A stretch of DNA of 64,000 nt from Ensifer adhaerens (lineage in GTDB: Bacteria > Pseudomonadota > Alphaproteobacteria > Rhizobiales > Rhizobiaceae): positions 1,374,501 to 1,438,500 of the forward strand of contig NZ_CP083350.1 of assembly GCF_020035535.1 (NCBI RefSeq). Reading direction: 5' to 3'. Position 1 is the first letter of the stretch, and every line of letters starts with the position of its first letter. The position numbers were made by a program, and so were the translations under genes. Under the pieces are notes generated by a model. That model was not told the origin of the DNA. It ran no database searches and saw nothing but the letters and a program-made list of their open reading frames with translations. Shown one piece after another: positions 35,345-43,523 of this stretch.

Positions 35345-36021
35345 GCAATCGATGCCCAACCATCCGGAGTGGCCGGATTGGAGAGGGGAACGGAATCCCC
35401 AGGGTTCGAATGGGAAACGGAACCCAGGGAGCTCGAAAGCCACGAAAACAGGTCCCGGAAGCGCAACTCTTTCAGCGCCAGCGGTTGACGTACCGAAATC
35501 TGTGACAGCACTTCCATGTTGGCACCCTCGACGCCGACGGCAAAGAACGAAAATGCTTTCTCGCCTTCGCCGACCTTCACCGCACTCGCGGCATCATGCC
35601 AGGCATCGGTGGGCGCGCCGTCGGTGATGAGGAAAACCCACGGACGGTAGTATGAAATCCCATTCTGCTTGTAGGAGTCTTTTCTCCTGCGCAGCATTTC
35701 CAGTCCAGTTTCGATCGCACGACCCATCGGAGTGTCGCCCTGTGACGAAAGCTCCGGCGGGTTCCAGTGGTGAATGCCCTCGAAGTCGTTGACGACGCTA
35801 ACGGGTCCGAATGTGACTATGCCCACTTCCACCCGCTTGGCTGCCAAGGAGTCTGCGTAAAGTTCATCTCTGAATTGGACGAGTCCGTCGTTCAACTCCT
35901 TCAGGGGATCGCCTCGCATCGAGCCGGAGACGTCGAGCAGCAGAAGGCAAGGACAACGCGGCTCCGGATTGTCGACGAATTCGGCGCCCTCGAAGGGTTG
36001 CTGTTCAAAGGGATTGGTCAT
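35341..36021 (-). CDS. TerY-like von Willebrand factor A protein
   Basis: A 226-residue vWA protein. The MIDAS motif is [10 protein letters not shown] (D30, S32, S34), the conserved Thr lies in [12 protein letters not shown] and the last Asp in [11 protein letters not shown]. This is the soluble TerY branch rather than a secreted collagen-binding type. ATG 36021 has GGAGG 7 nt upstream; the longer frame to 36087 enters hxsA. The triad vWA-PP2C-kinase is known from tellurite-resistance-associated and phage-resistance contexts in comparative genomics; here no terB, C, D or Z gene is present. Confidence 0.88.
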   Translation of the reverse strand: MTNPFEQQPFEGAEFVDNPEPRCPCLLLLDVSGSMRGDPLKELNDGLVQFRDELYADSLAAKRVEVGIVTFGPVSVVNDFEGIHHWNPPELSSQGDTPMGRAIETGLEMLRRRKDSYKQNGISYYRPWVFLITDGAPTDAWHDAASAVKVGEGEKAFSFFAVGVEGANMEVLSQISVRQPLALKELRFRDLFSWLSSSLGSVSHSNPGDSVPLSNPATPDGWASIA

Positions 36022-36052
36022 GGGTCTGCCTCCAGAATTCGTTGGGATTTTA

Positions 36053-36664
36053 TCAGTTCGCGGCGATGCCGAAGGTGTTGAGGACATCCGGCGTGATGGT
36101 TCCGGTGACCTTCAGGTTGTAATCGGTCTGCATCGCGGCCAGTGCCTTCTTGCAGGCAGGTCCGACCTGCCCGTCGATCAGGCCGTTGTAGTAACCATAG
36201 GCCGTCAGCGCCGTCTGGACCTGCATCACGATGCGCTTGAACTTCGCAGTGTTCCCGGGGAGGGTTTTGAGCGGTGCAGCCGTCGCGGGATCCGACGTGA
36301 GCGGATAAACGGGCGTTGCGGAAACTGAAGGCTGGGTCGTAACGGAACTAGAGGGAGCCGAGTAGACAGTGGAGGGGGCCGAGTAGACCGAGGACGGCGT
36401 AGAATAGACCGTCGAACTGGATCGCTTGTAGTTATAGCCGCCACCGCTGCTCGAACGGTGGCTGGAGTGGGATCTGTGAGAGCGGTGCGAACTGTGCGAT
36501 CGATGCCCGGCAAGCGTGAAAACATGCTTTAGCCTGAGGCGCTCCAGCACCGAATTTCCAGGTTCCTTCTTGGATACGATTTCACCGATCGGCATAGCAT
36601 CGGATTTCGAAGGCAAGAACCCCGCCACGAGAAGCGACGGGATTAGAAACAGTCTAGACTTCAT
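36053..36664 (-). CDS. hxsA: His-Xaa-Ser repeat protein, predicted modification substrate
   Basis: A 203-residue secreted protein. A signal peptide covers about residues 1-23 ([20 protein letters not shown]). Residues 54-71 hold six consecutive His-Xaa-Ser triplets ([18 protein letters not shown]), then a flexible stretch with [16 protein letters not shown] repeats, and a C-terminal peptidoglycan-binding (PG_binding_1-like) domain [20 protein letters not shown]. This is HxsA of the genome-mining family in which two radical SAM enzymes act on HxS repeats; the chemistry is unknown. It overlaps hxsC by ATGA and precedes the vWA gene by 31 bp. Confidence 0.92.
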   Translation of the reverse strand: MKSRLFLIPSLLVAGFLPSKSDAMPIGEIVSKKEPGNSVLERLRLKHVFTLAGHRSHSSHRSHRSHSSHRSSSGGGYNYKRSSSTVYSTPSSVYSAPSTVYSAPSSSVTTQPSVSATPVYPLTSDPATAAPLKTLPGNTAKFKRIVMQVQTALTAYGYYNGLIDGQVGPACKKALAAMQTDYNLKVTGTITPDVLNTFGIAAN

Positions 36665-37746
36665 AATGGCCCCAGAGATGCGAACCCCTCGGGCTCACTA
36701 TACCATTCAAAGAAACCACCACAAGTTTCCTGACTGCTGCAATTCAAGCAGAAGTCTAAATATTTTCGCTTCCAGTCAGAGATTGTCGAGGGTGCGAATT
36801 CCCGGTAGGCGGACGGTACCGAACAGAGTGGAAAATTATAGAGAGCCGCCTTGAGACCGCGGGCGGTCGCGATATCGAGCGCCCGGCCTACCTGCTCGAA
36901 ATCGGTCGAGGTGTCCTGGAATGTCTTTTTCCAGTTCATGCGGGCGTACCCGATCCGCTCCAATTGCATGATGGCCCAGACCGTCAGGAAATTGAGGCGG
37001 GTGGACACATAGTCTGCCAGAGCAGGAAGATCGTGCCAGTTCTGGCGCATGACGACTGAGCGAAGTTCTAGCGACGCGCCCGCGCGCATCAACACACCCA
37101 ATCCACGTTCCAGGTTGGCGAATGCCCCCGGTTTGCCGACGATGCGGTCATGATTTTCAGGCGTGGCCGAATAGAGCGGCACGCCCCATAGCACCCGTTC
37201 GTGGTCGAATTGCTGAAGCGTGTCCAGGTCAGCCGTTGAAAGGTGCTGTGCGTTTGTAAGGATATGAAACCCGACGTCGGGTCGCTGAGATTTTACGTCC
37301 TCGAGCATGCGGAAGAGCCGCCCTTTGTGCAGCAATGGCTCGCCGCCCGACATACCGATCATGGCGCCCTGGGGGGCAAGCGACGCCGCAAGGGCGAATT
37401 GCTCGAATAGGTCGGTGTGATACTTCTTCGGCGGTTGCGAGCACATCACGCATAGCTGATCGCATTGCTCGGTCACCAGAAACGTGTTGTGTCCCGACCC
37501 GGCCCGTATAAGGCGATGCGCGGTGGTTTCGCCGGGCAGCATCATCAGGACGTCGCCGTCGACACTGTCACCGGTGCCATAGACGGCAAATGCGAAGCCG
37601 TTGAGTTCGTACTCGCGGCGGTCGCCCTCGACTTCGGTCAGGGTCGCGTCGGATTCAGATTGCGCAGGCGATCCCGCTGCTTGCAACCGCACAATCAATG
37701 GCTCGTCGATCGGCAATGGGTCGACCTTCAAACGCAGGTCTATCAT
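36661..37746 (-). CDS. hxsC: Radical SAM protein HxsC
   Basis: A 361-residue radical SAM enzyme. The 4Fe-4S/SAM motif is CDQLCVMC at C95, C99 and C102, followed by MIGMSGGEPLLHKG, the GGEP motif. A second Cys group near the C-terminus (FPLCSVPS, then FCLNCSSQETCGG) may hold an auxiliary cluster. An N-terminal beta-rich section of about 90 residues precedes the barrel. It is the usual partner of HxsB and is predicted to modify the HxS repeats of HxsA. It overlaps both neighbours by ATGA. Confidence 0.9.
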   Translation of the reverse strand: MIDLRLKVDPLPIDEPLIVRLQAAGSPAQSESDATLTEVEGDRREYELNGFAFAVYGTGDSVDGDVLMMLPGETTAHRLIRAGSGHNTFLVTEQCDQLCVMCSQPPKKYHTDLFEQFALAASLAPQGAMIGMSGGEPLLHKGRLFRMLEDVKSQRPDVGFHILTNAQHLSTADLDTLQQFDHERVLWGVPLYSATPENHDRIVGKPGAFANLERGLGVLMRAGASLELRSVVMRQNWHDLPALADYVSTRLNFLTVWAIMQLERIGYARMNWKKTFQDTSTDFEQVGRALDIATARGLKAALYNFPLCSVPSAYREFAPSTISDWKRKYLDFCLNCSSQETCGGFFEWYSEPEGFASLGPL

Positions 37747-39152
37747 TTGTGCACCTTGGCGAGCAGGGGATCGAAGCGCGGGGCGCCTGACCAGAGGGCC
37801 AGGGTCTTCTGGACCTTGGGATCGTCGGAATAGATCATCGCGAATATCCTGTCGAAAATCGACATGTGGCGCTGACAGAAGTCGGTCAGGTGTTTCGGGA
37901 GATCGATCCGGCCGTAACGAGAAATATCATCGACAAGGTCGACCCCGCAAAATGCCTGGTATGGACAGTGCACGCAGTCCGGATGGAAGTTGTTGAGAGC
38001 TTCCGCATTCAGGCTGTCGATCGTTTTGGAAGAAATTCCTGCGAAAACATCACCCATAGAGAGATCGAACTGCCCCACACGAGTCACCATTCGCGCTTCA
38101 TCTGTCGGGTATATCTTTCCGTCATAATCGATCACGACGTAGCTGTGTCCGACGATGTTGGGATTGCGCAGATCCACATGACCGTTGTGGCCGGATCTCA
38201 GCACTCGCCGCAGACAGTGCACGAAATAGTATTCTTCGATGGCGACATCTGAGGACCAATTGTGTTCGATGAGCGCATCGATGAACGAGGCATGATAGGC
38301 ATTCCAAGTAGCAGCGCTCGTGCGTGCGTCAAACTTCTTTCTGGCAAAGCCCTGATGGTTCACGGGACGCAGGTAGATCGATCGGATGCCATAGCTGAGA
38401 TATGTATTGATGACCTCTTGAGGGGAGGGCGCATTGTGCGGATCGATCGTTGGCAGGGCTGAGATCTTTTCCGGCCCCAGATGGCCCACCGCAAACTCTA
38501 AGTTTGCGAAAAATTGATCGGTTGCTGGCGCGGTGACCGTCCGCTGCTTTTGATGAGTGATCCGATCGCCGTCCAAGGACGTGCTGACGAAGATATCGGG
38601 CCCTGCTAACAAATCCCAGGCAGGGCCGCTGACCTCCTGCAGGTTTGTGCAGATCACGATTTCGCATGCCTCGAACCGCTGCCTGCAGAACTCTCGAACC
38701 TTCGTAATGATGTCGAGGCGCAGCAGCGGCTCGCCGCCCTGGAACTCGACCTTGATCTTTTTCGCAGTCAGGCTGTCTAGGAAGTTGATGACGGCCTCGA
38801 GTGTCACGTCTTCCCAGTCGAAGCCAGGAGTGTTTTCGTTGACACGCGACACCTGGCAGTACCCACAGGCCAAATTGCATCTGAGGGAAGGGACCAGGAT
38901 TACGTAGTCCAGTTCACGCGGAAGATAGAACCGCTCGGCAAAACGATGCTCGTACCCGGAAAAAGAGAGATCGCCAACGGAGTCGTATGCGTGGCCGTTG
39001 GTGCTCAAAAAGGCGCGGTCGCTGGATGTCAGTTGACCGCATGCGTAGCGGTGCAAGAAGGCATGGTCCGACTTGAAGTATCCACCAACGTCGTCTGCAA
39101 AAATCAGAAGCCCGTCAGTATGGGGTCGGAATTTAAGAGGAACGACCGACAA
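37743..39152 (-). CDS. hxsB: Radical SAM/SPASM protein HxsB
   Basis: A 469-residue radical SAM enzyme with CNLACGYC (C92, C96, C99), KVEFQGGEPLLRLD and a C-terminal SPASM-like region HPDCVHCPYQAFCGVDL ending FCQRHMSIFD. SPASM-type enzymes modify ribosomally made peptides. The start is TTG at 39152, overlapping hxsD by 20 bp; GGGAG lies about 9 nt upstream, and no ATG is near. HxsB and HxsC occur as a pair in the family, here directly followed by the substrate gene. The reaction product is unknown. Confidence 0.9.
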   Translation of the reverse strand: MSVVPLKFRPHTDGLLIFADDVGGYFKSDHAFLHRYACGQLTSSDRAFLSTNGHAYDSVGDLSFSGYEHRFAERFYLPRELDYVILVPSLRCNLACGYCQVSRVNENTPGFDWEDVTLEAVINFLDSLTAKKIKVEFQGGEPLLRLDIITKVREFCRQRFEACEIVICTNLQEVSGPAWDLLAGPDIFVSTSLDGDRITHQKQRTVTAPATDQFFANLEFAVGHLGPEKISALPTIDPHNAPSPQEVINTYLSYGIRSIYLRPVNHQGFARKKFDARTSAATWNAYHASFIDALIEHNWSSDVAIEEYYFVHCLRRVLRSGHNGHVDLRNPNIVGHSYVVIDYDGKIYPTDEARMVTRVGQFDLSMGDVFAGISSKTIDSLNAEALNNFHPDCVHCPYQAFCGVDLVDDISRYGRIDLPKHLTDFCQRHMSIFDRIFAMIYSDDPKVQKTLALWSGAPRFDPLLAKVHK

Positions 39153-39408
39153 ATCCTGTCACTCCCTCAATCAGCATAGTCCTAAGCGGGAGGGTTTCGC
39201 TGTAGATTTTCTGTCGGTAGAGACAGAACATGAGATCCTGAACCAGTCCGGCCATTTGGTCGCTCGGCGCTGTGAGCGTCACCGATTGGTCGTCTGTGAG
39301 CAAGTGCGTCTCGGGATGGAGATAACGGAACCGGACGATGGCGTCCGCCAACCATGGGCGCAGTTCTGGTTCGATGGTCAGAATTCTCTCGGTTTCTGTG
39401 CTATGCAT
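39133..39408 (-). CDS. hxsD: HxsD-like small protein
   Basis: A 91-residue protein with start ATG 39408 (MHSTETERILTIEPELRPW). The C-terminal half GLVQDLMFCLYRQKIYSETL matches the pattern of HxsD, the small conserved companion of the system, possibly a substrate-recognition or carrier component. It has no membrane helix. The longer frame to 39513 would overlap the upstream gene. Assignment rests on size, place immediately before hxsB, and this C-terminal pattern. Confidence 0.75.
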   Translation of the reverse strand: MHSTETERILTIEPELRPWLADAIVRFRYLHPETHLLTDDQSVTLTAPSDQMAGLVQDLMFCLYRQKIYSETLPLRTMLIEGVTGFVGRSS

Positions 39409-39424
39409 TCTGTGCAGGTCTCGG

Positions 39425-40567
39425 TCAGTTCTGAAGATTTTGGGCGATTGATTTGTAGCAGGAATCGGTGGGGCCGATCTCGTGGTCGAGCAGCGAGATC
39501 CATTCGCCATCATCCAAGGTCAAGAACTGCAGGTGGCATGTGCGAGCCTCCCCCCTTGCCGATTGGGTGATCAAGAGCCGGCTGTCGATCTGGTATTGCA
39601 GGTCAAGGTACAGGGCGGCCTCGTCGTCAACGGGAATACGGGTGACTTCTCCTGTTCGGACACTCGCGGCAAAGGCGATTGAGCATCCGTTGCCACAGCC
39701 GACCTGGATTACTGCATATTCACCTGCGAACGCGGGTCCGGCTGCCATGCCTTCCGAAATTCGCGTTTGGAAGTTTCGTGCCGAGGCGTCTGTAAAGTAC
39801 GGTGCGTTGACAGGTCCCTTGTAAATCCTCTGGACGGGGAGTTGTGCCGGAGAGACGCGCGCCAAGGATATCTGTCGGCCGCCGTCAGCCGCCGCAGTGG
39901 CATTTTCCCAGACGACAGGCGTATAGCCCACGTCGTAGACGATCTTGCCGCCTCGAACGAGCTTTAGGTAGTTGGCGTCCGCGATGATGGTGGACTCGAG
40001 AGTGGCCACTGCGTCGACATCCGCGTACATATCGTCGCCGAACCGCTGCTTCAGGTCAGCCAGCGACGTGGCCGAGACCTTGGAGGTGAACGAGACGATG
40101 ACGTTAGATCCGCTGATCTCGTAGGAACTCACGATTGCCACGCCACCATCGATAGTCGCTGCGGCAGGCGGACTACTGGTGAACAAGAGGCCCTTGCTCC
40201 CGAAGCGATAGCGGATATCCGACAGGCTAGTTTCCCCGAACTTGAAGTTGCCGAACTGTCCAGATGCCCCAGGAATGATCGGGGGGCGCGCAACTTCGAT
40301 CTGTACGACCCTCTTCGAGCTATCCTGATACGTTGCCGCGAGCTTTATGCCGCTCGGAGTGGAGAACTCCACGGTCGTATGGCCCTCGAGCGGCTTGTTC
40401 GAAGAAACTCTCAGTCCAGATCCGAGGCTTGAGCGATCTTCGCCTATCGCGTGCCCCGCGATGGCCTGGGCCCGGGCCCGGGGCAGCTCGCCGCATACAA
40501 TCGCCCAGACACTCAAAAGGGTAGCGCCGACGCTGGCCGATCGACAGATCTGGAGTAGTTTGGCCAT
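39425..40567 (-). CDS. Secreted protein of unknown function at the head of the hxs operon
   Basis: A 380-residue protein with an N-terminal signal peptide (ATLLSVWAIVCGELPRARAQ). The rest is beta-strand-rich: a segment FKFGETSLSDIRYRFGSKGL resembles a small repeat-like fold seen in periplasmic proteins, and a later LADLKQRFGDDMYADVDA segment looks like a partial copy of it (both end with RFG). Three or four Cys in the C-terminal part (VGCGNGCS, ARTCH, DSCYK) could form disulphides. I do not recognise the family. It is 16 bp from hxsD, so likely in the same operon, and may act with HxsA in the periplasm. Confidence 0.7.
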   Translation of the reverse strand: MAKLLQICRSASVGATLLSVWAIVCGELPRARAQAIAGHAIGEDRSSLGSGLRVSSNKPLEGHTTVEFSTPSGIKLAATYQDSSKRVVQIEVARPPIIPGASGQFGNFKFGETSLSDIRYRFGSKGLLFTSSPPAAATIDGGVAIVSSYEISGSNVIVSFTSKVSATSLADLKQRFGDDMYADVDAVATLESTIIADANYLKLVRGGKIVYDVGYTPVVWENATAAADGGRQISLARVSPAQLPVQRIYKGPVNAPYFTDASARNFQTRISEGMAAGPAFAGEYAVIQVGCGNGCSIAFAASVRTGEVTRIPVDDEAALYLDLQYQIDSRLLITQSARGEARTCHLQFLTLDDGEWISLLDHEIGPTDSCYKSIAQNLQN

Positions 40568-41300
40568 CAGGTTCCCAGGGCGTAGATTCCCATTGGACCC
40601 TACTTACCGTGTCTTTGATTGGATTGTAATCCTTCTCCAAGAAGTTGTGTAACAATATCCAGGCGGAATAACCCGAAGATTGTTGTCCATCTGGATTTTT
40701 GGTGCGGAACCACGAATCCTTGGTGAACGCTGTGCAGAACTCAAACCTGCGGTTCGGCTTGCGTTTGAACCCTGCAATGATTCGACGTCGCTCAGACGAA
40801 GCGTGAATTGCCGTGCTCTCGTTGTCAAAAGCAGCTCTTCCGTTCACGATTTCGACCTAAACACTCCTGATCATTCGAGATTTCGAACGATAGTTCGGTC
40901 GTTCGGAAAAAAGATCGAAATCGTTCGGCAAATCGGAACAACAGCTGCGAGGTTCGAGTTACGACCCGTTCGAGTTCGCCGAATTAGCGCACGTCGGCGC
41001 GGCCCGCGCAACACCTCCCAAGAATCCGGAAGAGTGCGTTGCCCTTGTAGCTGGGTTCCGAGGATTCCGATATCGCGGGCGTGGGAGATGTACACACGCG
41101 GTTGGATCAGTCACCCGTTTTGTCAGCTTGTTTTCGGCCCCGGCGCGCGTATCTTCAAGTTGCAATAAGCGGGTCTGGGTGGATCTGGGACGTTCCCGCG
41201 CGAGCCACTGACCGAGAAGGCCAGGGCCCTGAGATCGTGGTTCCTGAGAACTCTGAGAATGATTCGATCGGCCTGAGCGATTGAGTATCGGTGGCTAGCC
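40568..41300. other. Non-coding stretch with clustered GAACGA/TCGTTC words
   Basis: About 730 bases without a credible gene; the open frames here lack ribosome-binding sites and family features. It must hold the promoter of the hxs operon (minus strand) and of the sensor kinase (plus strand). Between 40885 and 40930 the words GAACGA, TTCGGTCGTTCGG and TCGTTCGG crowd together, including the dyad GAACGA-8nt-TCGTTC. Confidence 0.45.
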
Positions 41301-42338
41301 ATGAGAAAAGTCCACATGCGTCCCCACTTCGAAGAAAGACGCCCCGCTTCCTATAGCGCGCTCGTCGCGCTGGCCTGTGTTGTTCTCGCGACGTTGCTTC
41401 GGATGCTGATCGACCCGGTGGTGGATGGTGTGCCTTTCATAACCTTCTTCCCGGCCGTTGCTCTAGCCGCTTACCTTGGTGGTCCGTCTGCAGGCGCGGC
41501 GACGATGTTGGTTGGCGGGTTGGTGGCTGCCTATTTATGGGTTCCGCCGCTTCACTCGCTGGCCCTCAGTCGCGCCGGGTGGTTTACAACTGCGGTCTAT
41601 GGACTCGTCTCCACGATGCTCATCGTCCTGATACAAAGACTGGGTGAAGCAGCTCGCCGCGCGAAAGCGGCGGAGGAGACGTCGAGGCTCTACGCTCGCG
41701 AAATGGTTCACCGGACCGCCAATGTGGTAACGCTTGTTCAAGCCCTTGCCAGCATGACGTTCAAAGACGGCGGCAGTCCTGAGGAACAGAGACGACTTTT
41801 CGACTCCCGACTTGTCGCTCTGGGGGCGGCTTTGACGGCGCCAATGGACGGGAATGGACACCAGGATGTCCTGGCTATGGCTCGCACGGTTCTGCTCCCC
41901 TTTGGAAATCGCATCCAAGTAACCGGACCCTGTGTCGGGGTAACGCCCGAAGTTGCTGCGAAGCTCGCCCTGATTTTCAATGAACTCGGCACGAATGCTG
42001 TCAAACATGGAGCTCTTGGCACGGCCACAGGCAGCGTGACGGTGGCGGCCTCCATAGTGGGCGATACATTGGTGATCCAATGGTGTGAGAAGGGCGGGCC
42101 GCCGGTCGACCCATCCCCGCAGCGTCGCGGTTTTGGCAGCCGCCTTCTCAATAGCTCTTCCTCCGGACGCGGGGTCGGTGGAAGTCGACTTCAACCCTAT
42201 GGGCCTCATCGCGCGGATAACGGTTCGACAGAGCCAGCTCAAAGCCTAGTGGATTCGGCCGTTTGGCGGCGCCTGTCTCCGACACCGGAAAGGGCGTGCG
42301 CTCCGCTGAGCGAACATATTGCCCTCGGCGAATGCTGA
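41301..42338 (+). CDS. HWE/HisKA_2-type sensor histidine kinase, frameshifted near the 3' end
   Basis: The N-terminal part has a DUF4118-like membrane domain (four hydrophobic segments between residues 18 and 112, with VPFITFFPAVALAAYLGG). The phosphoacceptor region is AREMVHRTANVVTLVQALA (His137) and the N-box is IFNELGTNAVKHGAL. After GFGSRLLN the family end should follow, but the frame changes: skipping one base near 42157 gives ALPPDAGSVEVDFNPMGLIA and a TAG at 42247-42249, the natural end. The stated frame instead runs on to 42338 with unrelated residues. A two-base loss (or one-base gain) explains this. Ligand and partner regulator are unknown. Confidence 0.75.
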   Translation: MRKVHMRPHFEERRPASYSALVALACVVLATLLRMLIDPVVDGVPFITFFPAVALAAYLGGPSAGAATMLVGGLVAAYLWVPPLHSLALSRAGWFTTAVYGLVSTMLIVLIQRLGEAARRAKAAEETSRLYAREMVHRTANVVTLVQALASMTFKDGGSPEEQRRLFDSRLVALGAALTAPMDGNGHQDVLAMARTVLLPFGNRIQVTGPCVGVTPEVAAKLALIFNELGTNAVKHGALGTATGSVTVAASIVGDTLVIQWCEKGGPPVDPSPQRRGFGSRLLNSSSSGRGVGGSRLQPYGPHRADNGSTEPAQSLVDSAVWRRLSPTPERACAPLSEHIALGEC

Positions 42339-42601
42339 AAGGCCGCCAGCGTCCTCTTTTGTGCCGCTACGTACAACGTTGGGAGGCGTAAGCTGTGGCC
42401 GTTTTGGCGGGAGTCTGTAAGGCATTCGATTTTTCGCACTCTTGGCTGGGATTTCGAACGCCACTTGCGACTTGCGCCTGGATCGAATGAGGGGCCATTG
42501 ACGCCCACGAATATGTTCTGTATTTGTTCCGGATGGTGCCGACCCTACGAATACGCCCAAGACGCTGACCTTGAACGCCGCCGCGGCGGCAAAGGACTCT
42601 C

Positions 42602-43234
42602 GTGTCATGGATTCGTGCGATGTTGGACAATCTCGCAATCGACCCTTCTGCTCTCGACGCTGCGTTCTGCGAAGCCGCGGCCAATGTTTTCTTTCCTCGC
42701 GCCACCGTGTCATGTAAGGGCGGTTCGGCTTTTCGCAGCCAGCTCGCGCGTGACTTGGGGTGTCTGCTCGACGTCGATGATAGCGTGGTCGGGTGGTCTT
42801 GCCTTGGGTTCGGATTTCCGGTGAACGGACACCCGCACATCACTGACTTCATCGTCCACTACGAGGACGGCACTTGGGCGGTGGTCGACGCCGTCGAAAT
42901 GAAGGGCCATCCCGATGTCGCGGCCGCGACTGAGCGTCTAGGGATCAACTACCGATTCATTCCTCGCTGCGAGATCGAGAGGGGTTCCCGGCTCCAGAAC
43001 GCGAAGGACATGTTGCGGTACGCCAGGTATCGCACTCCGTTGAACGATCGCGTCCGATTACTGGCGGCGCTCGAGGAGAGCGGCACGATGACCATCTCAG
43101 ATACCTTCTCGTTGTTCAGGGAGGTCCAGCCAATGACAGGCATTTCCTGGCTTGTGCTGAACCGCTTTATTTGGGTCGACCTCGACGAGGCCGTCTTAGG
43201 GCCGGACACGACCATCCGACGTTTTCATCGTTGA
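42602..43234 (+). CDS. TnsA-like PD-(D/E)XK nuclease domain protein (orphan)
   Basis: A 210-residue protein starting GTG at 42602 with AAAGGA about 5 nt upstream. The central motif HPHITDFIVHYEDGTW then AVVDAVEMKG fits the DF(I/L)V...(V)E-x-K pattern of TnsA-type endonucleases. No transposase, TnsB or TnsC gene is next to it, so it is either a remnant of a Tn7-like element or an independent nuclease. The family link is from the motif alone and is moderate. Confidence 0.5.
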   Translation: MSWIRAMLDNLAIDPSALDAAFCEAAANVFFPRATVSCKGGSAFRSQLARDLGCLLDVDDSVVGWSCLGFGFPVNGHPHITDFIVHYEDGTWAVVDAVEMKGHPDVAAATERLGINYRFIPRCEIERGSRLQNAKDMLRYARYRTPLNDRVRLLAALEESGTMTISDTFSLFREVQPMTGISWLVLNRFIWVDLDEAVLGPDTTIRRFHR

Positions 43235-43247
43235 AGTGGGGGCAGCG

Positions 43248-43523
43248 ATGCAAGACGATCGCAGGAAAAGAATCAGAATTGCGCTTGAGGCTGGTCCCCC
43301 GCTGCCACTGCGCGAGGCTCGAAAGCGCCTGCTCCTTCTATCCTTGGGGGCGATTGCCGGAACGCCACACCTGCTTTCAATCGAGCGCGATGCGGCCGTG
43401 TGTCTTATTTCATTGGCCGATCTCGTCGGTCTCTTGGCTGAGCCGGATTCGAGCTTAGCAAGCGATCTAGGAACCGAGCTCGCAGATAACATGAACGCGA
43501 CGGTCGCCGGAGGACCGGTCTAG
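43248..43523 (+). CDS. Small hypothetical protein
   Basis: A 91-residue open frame 13 bp after the TnsA-like gene, ATG 43248, with GGGGG upstream. It is Leu/Arg-rich in the first half (PLPLREARKRLLLLSLGA), and I recognise no domain. The close spacing suggests a two-gene unit with the nuclease-like gene. Confidence 0.5.
   Translation: MQDDRRKRIRIALEAGPPLPLREARKRLLLLSLGAIAGTPHLLSIERDAAVCLISLADLVGLLAEPDSSLASDLGTELADNMNATVAGGPV

Noticed and set aside
34883..35488. Plus-strand frame of 201 residues opposite the PP2C gene
   Set aside because: It is antisense to a gene with all PP2C motifs and has no family pattern.
36400..36520. The HxS-coding repeat as a possible CRISPR or tandem-repeat array
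   Set aside because: The repeat period is 9 nt and it lies in frame within a secreted protein gene; it is a peptide repeat.
40680..41168. Plus-strand frame of 162 residues
   Set aside because: Arg-rich, no ribosome-binding site, no domain, and it covers the repeat-rich promoter region.
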